Of a DNA stretch of 64,000 bases, positions 58,848-64,000 are shown piece by piece. The stretch covers positions 32,001 through 96,000 of the forward strand of contig NZ_JACVEG010000008.1 of assembly GCF_014596725.1 (NCBI RefSeq), read 5' to 3'. Origin of the DNA: Vibrio sp. Y2-5 (GTDB lineage Bacteria > Pseudomonadota > Gammaproteobacteria > Enterobacterales > Vibrionaceae). The translations under genes were made by a program, and so were the position numbers. Under the pieces are notes generated by a model. The model saw only the letters and a program-made list of their open reading frames with translations. It had not been told where the DNA came from and made no database searches. Position 1 is the first letter of the stretch. Each line of letters starts with the position of its first letter.

Positions 58848-61082
58848 ATGTATTTACCTCAATACAATGATGATACGGCTACACATTTTGAAGTGAGCCG
58901 GTTAAAACATCTCTATCCCGATCGCTTTTCATCCTTACCGTATTCTCTGAATACTTGGCGTGAGGAAGTGAGTCGTCACTATATCCTGGGTGAACCTAAT
59001 GACGTAGATACCATAACTGCAGAGTTTTTAATTGCAGCGGTAGATAAGTTAAAGGAGCTTATTAAAGACGGATATATTTGCAAAACTGCACTTAGTTTTG
59101 GCAAGGATTCTAGTGTTTTGTGTCTAATTTTGCTTTTGGCATTGATGGAACTGAAACAAGAAGGATTTAAGCCCAAACACCGTGCAATAGTAACACACGG
59201 CTCTACGCTGGTGGAAATTCCGACGGTCGATACGCATGCAAAGGAAAATTGGAACCAATTGACCAAATTTGCGTTGCTTTATGATTTAGAAGTCGATTTC
59301 GTTTTAGCAAAACCGAGTTTTACTAGTTCTTGGATAGGTAGGGTTGTCACTGGTAGGGGACTACCGACGACAGTCGCTTCGAATGTACGACAATGTACAA
59401 ACGATCTAAAAATTAATCCTATGGGGAGAGCAGTAAAGCGTTACTTCAAAAATAAAGGGATCGACTCAAAAAATGAGAAGATCTTATTATTATTGGGGTC
59501 TCGCGACTCTGAAAGTAAGATTCGTAAGAGTAGTATTGCTAAACACGGTGGTCAGGAAGATCCATTAGCTGTCACTAAACTTGATAGTGGCGAGAGCGTG
59601 AGTTATTTAATCAAAAACTTTAGCACAGGTATGGTATGGGAAGTATTGCAATTTGCTGGTTTGGATGAAGGAAAAATTCTTCCATCTTACAAATTGTCTT
59701 ATGACGATACGGTCAGAATTTATGCTGATTCGAGTGGGGAGTGCGTGTTATTCGATACCTCTGAAAAAAGCAAGCAAACTCAACAACCTTGTGGCGCAAG
59801 GCATGGTTGTGTAACTTGCTTAGCGGTGGGCAACGAAGACAAAGCGATGCGTAATTTCCTGGCGAATGAGGAATATGCATACATGCGCCCTTTGAACCGT
59901 ATTAGAGAATTCCTAGCGAAAACTCATTGGGATTGGGGGCAGCGCTCCTTGGTCAACCGTAGTATTGACCCGTGGGGGTTCTGTAAGGTTCAGGAGGATC
60001 TGTATTCTTTTGAGAAGTGTAAAAGGCTTTTTTGGGCTCTGGTATCATGTGACGCAATGGAAGAAGATCGCGCTTACGAGCATAGTAAGCGGTATTTCAG
60101 TGATGATAGTGATATGGAGAGAAGTGAATACAATCGAAGAATGTGTGAGCCGCAATTTAAGTTCGTCACATTCAAAGATGCCGTTTTGGTCGATTTTCTA
60201 TGGGCTTTTCATTCGTTCGCGGATGAACCTAATACAGCACTCAATATCTGGTATAAGGTTTATGAACAAGGCCGCTACGAAACATTAGCGGAAGTTGACG
60301 ATATGCCGTTTGTACCGAGAACTCCGCAGCCAGAGGCAAGGTATTTATACGTAGGGGAATCTTGGTCAAGCAAACTTGATGTCAATTTAATGGGAATCAG
60401 AGATCCTATTTTGGAGGTATTTGCAGACGAATGTCCGGGTGTGGGCTTGGAAGCTAGGTTGAGAACTAACAAGGTAACCAAGCAACGTGAGACTTTCTTT
60501 TCTATGGAAGTTAACGAAGGACAGGAGTTAGATATTAGTGAGGAAGCGTTGGAAATACTGGAGTCAGATTTAAAGTACTATGCACATAGGACAGGGTACG
60601 GACCATCAGACGCTAGTATCAGAATGCTTAGAGATGGGTCAATTCAGATAGCACGTGGCAAACAGTCGAGCTATCAGAATATGATGGAACGAGCACAGTT
60701 TTTTCAATATCTGGGTATCAATTCTCATACAACTCTCGCTGACATCGAAGCACGTAGTGACCTCAAGCTTTTCACTAAGGAGCAACATCAACAATTCACG
60801 CGCTTTATTCCGAGCAAGAAGGCGGCTATTGAGCGTGATTTTGAGATGAACGAAGGTAACTTAGAACACGGGAAAGCAACAAGTGTGAAAGTGGTTAAGC
60901 CATTACAGAAATCTGAATTTCAAATGGGCTTCAGCTTTGAATCTGAGTTTACTCAGGAAAGTAATGCACCAGTGAAAAACACTAAACCCCAAAAGACAGA
61001 TGTAATAGAAACGCTGTTTATCGATGCATCTCCGGTGCAATCTGAGAAGCAAGTTTTAATTGAGCAGATGACATTTTGGTGA
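58848..61082 (+). CDS. DndC-like PAPS-reductase-family protein
   Basis: 744 residues, larger than DndC (about 500). PP-loop SFGKDSSV at about 83-90, RQCTNDLKINP near 180, and a Cys cluster PCGARHGCVTCLAVGNEDKAM near 314-334. This matches the GxRxGCxxCxxV...DK-M block of DndC-type sulfurtransferase-like ATP pyrophosphatases. The C-terminal 300 residues are not recognised. DndC works in DNA phosphorothioation with DndA/B/D/E; none is in the window. The call is to the family, not the pathway: DNA or tRNA sulfur chemistry, or a defence function, is possible. Confidence 0.7.
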   Translation: MYLPQYNDDTATHFEVSRLKHLYPDRFSSLPYSLNTWREEVSRHYILGEPNDVDTITAEFLIAAVDKLKELIKDGYICKTALSFGKDSSVLCLILLLALMELKQEGFKPKHRAIVTHGSTLVEIPTVDTHAKENWNQLTKFALLYDLEVDFVLAKPSFTSSWIGRVVTGRGLPTTVASNVRQCTNDLKINPMGRAVKRYFKNKGIDSKNEKILLLLGSRDSESKIRKSSIAKHGGQEDPLAVTKLDSGESVSYLIKNFSTGMVWEVLQFAGLDEGKILPSYKLSYDDTVRIYADSSGECVLFDTSEKSKQTQQPCGARHGCVTCLAVGNEDKAMRNFLANEEYAYMRPLNRIREFLAKTHWDWGQRSLVNRSIDPWGFCKVQEDLYSFEKCKRLFWALVSCDAMEEDRAYEHSKRYFSDDSDMERSEYNRRMCEPQFKFVTFKDAVLVDFLWAFHSFADEPNTALNIWYKVYEQGRYETLAEVDDMPFVPRTPQPEARYLYVGESWSSKLDVNLMGIRDPILEVFADECPGVGLEARLRTNKVTKQRETFFSMEVNEGQELDISEEALEILESDLKYYAHRTGYGPSDASIRMLRDGSIQIARGKQSSYQNMMERAQFFQYLGINSHTTLADIEARSDLKLFTKEQHQQFTRFIPSKKAAIERDFEMNEGNLEHGKATSVKVVKPLQKSEFQMGFSFESEFTQESNAPVKNTKPQKTDVIETLFIDASPVQSEKQVLIEQMTFW

Positions 61083-61083
61083 G

Positions 61084-61111
61084 AAAAGCCCCCGTACGTA
61101 CGGGGGCTTTT
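61084..61111 (+). terminator. Terminator after the DndC-like gene
   Basis: A 28-nt perfect palindrome centred on GTAC with C5/G5 in the stem; A4 before and T4 after make it bidirectional. Confidence 0.9.
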
Positions 61112-61262
61112 AATTTAAGTGAACAATGAAAAAATTGCCGAAGCGTTTAAAGCGGTCATTAATCTTGGTCATTCGATTTTAGGTCAAAAGTTAGAATCCA
61201 GATCTTCTCTGGGTATTGGTTTAGAAGTAATCAAAACTCGAACAACTGCAACAATGAGTTGA

Positions 61263-61790
61263 GCGCTACAGGTACACTTTATTGCCAGTATTTAGTAACA
61301 GATTCAAAGGGAATTTAATTGACGTTACTTAAAAAACGCATATATATAGACATGCTAGGAAGTAACTACGACACGCGGCTCCTTCTCCATACGAGGCCAC
61401 TCCGTTGGTGGACAGTGAGAAGAAGTCTCTTTTTATTTTTTTTTCGGTTTTTTTTTCGATTTTTTTTTCGATTGCCCGGGCTTATCAAGGAGGTAGAGGG
61501 GTGGATCCACAATATTAAAAGTCGTGCGGTGAGGCTGGGGGAGAGCTGAACTAGAGATTTGCATCCCTGTCTATATATATGCAAGGGTGCAGGCCTATCA
61601 AAAAATAAGGGTGGAAAATATAGGCAGAAATAAGATAATGAATCACACGCTTTTACGCTGTCTGATTTAAAAAGGATAGGTAACGCTCTGGGAAATGTGA
61701 CGTACATCGCTATGACGTCAATTGATCGCTTGATCTATGACCACATTGTCAGAACCAAAAGTAGGATTTACTAAGCATGGGGAACATCGT
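61263..61790. other. Non-coding region with T-tract repeats and inverted ends
   Basis: About 530 nt without a convincing gene. GCATATATATAGACA (61338-61352) recurs inverted at 61568-61582. Between them lie three near-repeats of a T8-9 run followed by CG(A/G) (61430-61472), and AAGGAGG. Open frames here arise from the low-complexity tract. Confidence 0.55.
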
Positions 61791-62099
61791 ATGAATTTGA
61801 CTTACTTTAAAATGCGGATTTGGAAGGTAATTAACTGCACCACTGGAAAGCATTGGGATAAAAATGGAACAGCAAATTTCTGTGGCGCTTGCGGAAAACA
61901 AATCAATCCAGACGCATATTCCGATTACCTTGTGACTCTTCAAGATGGAACCGAGAAAACCGTTACTGCCGTAAGTCCAACTCATGCTCAGTCTCTGGTT
62001 ATATACGGAGACAAATTATCGTTTGATTGTAGCACTGGCAAACCAATTGGTGATCGCGTCGTCCACACTGACAATGTTAAATCAGTTAAAAAAATCTAA
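61791..62099 (+). CDS. Small zinc-binding hypothetical protein
   Basis: 102 residues from ATG 61791 (GGGGAA upstream); the ATG at 61737 has no SD. INCTTGKHWDKNG followed by FCGACGKQ suggests a zinc ribbon. First gene of a third small-gene array. Confidence 0.55.
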   Translation: MNLTYFKMRIWKVINCTTGKHWDKNGTANFCGACGKQINPDAYSDYLVTLQDGTEKTVTAVSPTHAQSLVIYGDKLSFDCSTGKPIGDRVVHTDNVKSVKKI

Positions 62100-62114
62100 T
62101 AGGAAACATGAACA

Positions 62115-62324
62115 ATGGAAGATAAAAATAAGTTATCTGCTTTTTTGGTTAAGCTTGCCTCATTAATGGATACATACGAAGTAGCATTTGACTACACAAA
62201 CCAAGATGATGGCATTCACTTCATTTGTGGAACAGAGGAAGTTGCAATCATGTCTCCCAAAAGCTCTGACCTGATTCAAGAAGCAATGATTTTATCAAGT
62301 AACATCGGCAATAATGCAAATTAG
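62115..62324 (+). CDS. Small hypothetical protein
   Basis: 69 residues; AGGAAAC upstream. Acidic, helical start (FLVKLASLMDTYEVAF). Not recognised. Confidence 0.5.
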   Translation: MEDKNKLSAFLVKLASLMDTYEVAFDYTNQDDGIHFICGTEEVAIMSPKSSDLIQEAMILSSNIGNNAN

Positions 62325-62359
62325 ATATAAGCCAAATGAAACTCTAAGTAGGTAGACTT

Positions 62360-62563
62360 ATGGATAAAAGATTGAACACAAATAGACATATTATCTGGGC
62401 AAAATTACCAAAACGCTCCGAAGAAGAAGCGTTAGAAAGACTAGACAAGTGGGCGGCGGATGAATTCCGTAAAGACCCCTCTTTTAATTTGGTAAACATA
62501 GAAACAAAGTGTAGCGATGATACGTTTCTATTCTACCGAGTCTGGTATACCACAATGTCATAA
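62360..62563 (+). CDS. Small protein, related to the gene at 40068
   Basis: 67 residues. The C-terminal LVNIET ... YRVWYTTM pattern corresponds to VVNVES ... LRVWYNIV in the 40068 protein. Links this array to the rightward one. Confidence 0.55.
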   Translation: MDKRLNTNRHIIWAKLPKRSEEEALERLDKWAADEFRKDPSFNLVNIETKCSDDTFLFYRVWYTTMS

Positions 62564-62671
62564 ACACCTATGGTAGGAATAATGTGCCAGGTTTAACAGC
62601 GTATCCAAACAATAACCCAAACCTTCACTAAAGATTCTGGTAGCGACCGAACACGAAAAGAGAGGCTAACA

Positions 62672-63979
62672 TTGAACAAAGACAATAAATTGGTGTTTAC
62701 CTCGACGTTGTTTGAATTTCTACAGCGATTGAGCTGCACTGAGGGCTTCGAGTCGGATGATGAGTTTGAAGAGTTGTCTATCGCTGACAAAAAATTACTC
62801 GAAGCTTACGAGAATATCTATCGTATGCAGACTGACTACCAAGCTGGGACAATGAGCTACCAACTTAATGACTGGTTAGCACTGAAGTTCCTCCTGCCCG
62901 CTAACCAGCATGAATACTTGTTGTTATTGTCAGAGCTGATTTGTTACCCAAAGAACTATACGGCATCACTGCTTAACGAAGTTTTGTCGTGCCTAGATTG
63001 CGACTTAGGCGAAATTAAAGCGATTCATGAACAATTCAAACGAATTTCTAAACCTATTGGCGGCAACTGCAAGCTAGAATTGGATAGCAGCTCAACATTA
63101 AATCAATTCAATATATTTATGCTGCAGTACGTCGAACTAATGCTTTTTCGGGATTTGGCTACGTATCTTAATTATCATCGGCCACAATTACCTCCAACAG
63201 AAATTGCAATCAAACATAAGGCTTGGCAAAAACTAAAAACCAGGATGGTAACTCGTGAAGAACTGCAGCAATTACCTTTAGAAATATCTAGTATGTGGCA
63301 GCGGTCGATTCAGCCGAAAAGTTATCGATTTTCTATTGGAACAAACGAATTTGTACCACCAAACCAACTAAATCAGTGGACATGGGATGCTTTAATCTGC
63401 ATAGAAACGTGCTTGAGTGTTGCAAAAACAGTCTCTATTAACGATTTTTATATATTAACCAGTCGCCCATGGTTTAAATCAGACAAGCTTGCTGAGAACC
63501 GTCAATTCAAACAAACAGTTTTAAAAACCTGTTTTGCCAAGTTAGAACCAGTATCAAATGAAAATAGTCACTTAATGGTATCAGCTATAAAGATACTGCT
63601 AACTACAGGGATCCACCTGCCTGACAAATTTTTACATAATTTGACTGAGTGCGTATCGACCGAAGATGCAGGGGAATTAGCGGTTATCTTGAGGAACCAC
63701 CAGCTTCTAGGGACGATTAATGCTGAAGTGACTATAGTCCTGATTTCTAAACTTTATACCAGGTACCCAGACAACGTGGTGATCATGGCCATAATCGGTT
63801 TACACAGTTTAATAAGCGGAGAAATTGAGACGGGGCAGAACCAGATTAAATATTCAGTAATTTGCTTGAGAAACCCAGGACTCGTAGAAGACTCGATTTC
63901 CAACGCAATCGTCAACACCTCTAGTCACATTAAAACTCTCGTAAAATCCGAATTAAAATGGCTATTTAAGCGTGGATAG
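62672..63979 (+). CDS. Large helical hypothetical protein
   Basis: 435 residues, TTG start with GAGAGG 5 nt upstream. Almost entirely helical, without signal peptide or clear motif. The C-terminal half (about 280-420) could be a repeat-helix scaffold. Not recognised. Confidence 0.6.
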   Translation: MNKDNKLVFTSTLFEFLQRLSCTEGFESDDEFEELSIADKKLLEAYENIYRMQTDYQAGTMSYQLNDWLALKFLLPANQHEYLLLLSELICYPKNYTASLLNEVLSCLDCDLGEIKAIHEQFKRISKPIGGNCKLELDSSSTLNQFNIFMLQYVELMLFRDLATYLNYHRPQLPPTEIAIKHKAWQKLKTRMVTREELQQLPLEISSMWQRSIQPKSYRFSIGTNEFVPPNQLNQWTWDALICIETCLSVAKTVSINDFYILTSRPWFKSDKLAENRQFKQTVLKTCFAKLEPVSNENSHLMVSAIKILLTTGIHLPDKFLHNLTECVSTEDAGELAVILRNHQLLGTINAEVTIVLISKLYTRYPDNVVIMAIIGLHSLISGEIETGQNQIKYSVICLRNPGLVEDSISNAIVNTSSHIKTLVKSELKWLFKRG

Positions 63980-64000
63980 AAATAGAAAATGAGCGTTCTA

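Noticed and set aside
61119..61262. 47-codon frame with a GTG start
   Set aside because: Composition is plausible, but it starts 8 nt after a strong terminator with no promoter or SD; possibly a gene remnant.
61319..61707. Frames on both strands across the T-tract (61319-61549 plus, 61366-61707 minus)
   Set aside because: Both are driven by the low-complexity repeat (runs of Phe, or Asn-Arg-Lys-Lys) and lack SD sites.

Overview
The window looks like part of a large conjugative plasmid or integrative conjugative element (ICE) from a Vibrio-like gammaproteobacterium. This is inferred from the families present: an ICE-type (MPF-G-like) mating apparatus next to a type IVb pilus operon, an FlhDC/SetCD-like regulator, HigBA, umuDC, and moderately AT-rich coding sequence. 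There are no rRNA or tRNA genes and no housekeeping genes. Relaxase, replication initiator, partition and prepilin peptidase genes are not visible and would lie outside the window.

Layout. (1) 1-3.5 kb: end of a conjugation operon: OmpA-like lipoprotein, a TIGR03757-like protein, a TraU/TIGR03756-like protein and a membrane diguanylate cyclase. (2) 3.6-14.3 kb: a DNA-metabolism block: DUF3268-like zinc protein, YqaJ/lambda-Exo-type exonuclease, TraR/DksA-like protein, a sliding clamp (DnaN homologue), a MoxR/CobS-type AAA+ ATPase, a DUF3150-like protein, a CobT-like VWA protein, a Toprim primase and an unknown protein. Seven of these genes, plus the DndC-like gene at 58.8 kb, carry the same 5' leader: a 10-nt hairpin with a GNRA loop, an A/T-rich stretch and a strong Shine-Dalgarno (SD) site. 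(3) 14.4-15.5 kb: a probable FlhDC-like activator pair with a good sigma-70 promoter. (4) 15.6-29.6 kb: lytic transglycosylase and type IVb pilus genes (two TcpQ/PilL-like lipoproteins, PilN secretin, PilO, PilP, PilQ ATPase, PilR, major pilin, minor pilin, PilV-like tip protein), then PilZ, sigma-like and lipoprotein genes. (5) 29.7-51 kb: accessory region with two short tyrosine recombinases, a cluster of CCGCCGAATAGGCGG hairpins, HigBA, and two dense arrays of small, mostly unrecognised genes, leftward at 33-36 kb and rightward at 40-50 kb. Stop-to-start gaps are about 10-20 nt and leaders are nearly uniform (GGGGAAA or AGGAAA). (6) 51-57 kb: unknown genes, a LexA-controlled umuDC operon whose UmuD resembles an already processed UmuD', and an EAL-HDOD protein. 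(7) 57-64 kb: a triple treble-clef zinc protein, a DndC-like PAPS-reductase-family protein, a third short small-gene array and a helical unknown protein.

How the parts may fit together. Diguanylate cyclase, PilZ receptor and EAL-HDOD protein suggest c-di-GMP control of the pilus or of mating. Exonuclease, clamp, primase and UmuD'C suggest the element carries its own recombination, replication and mutagenic-repair kit; its UmuC has a clamp-binding-like motif. All functional statements rest on motif recognition by eye; no database search was run.
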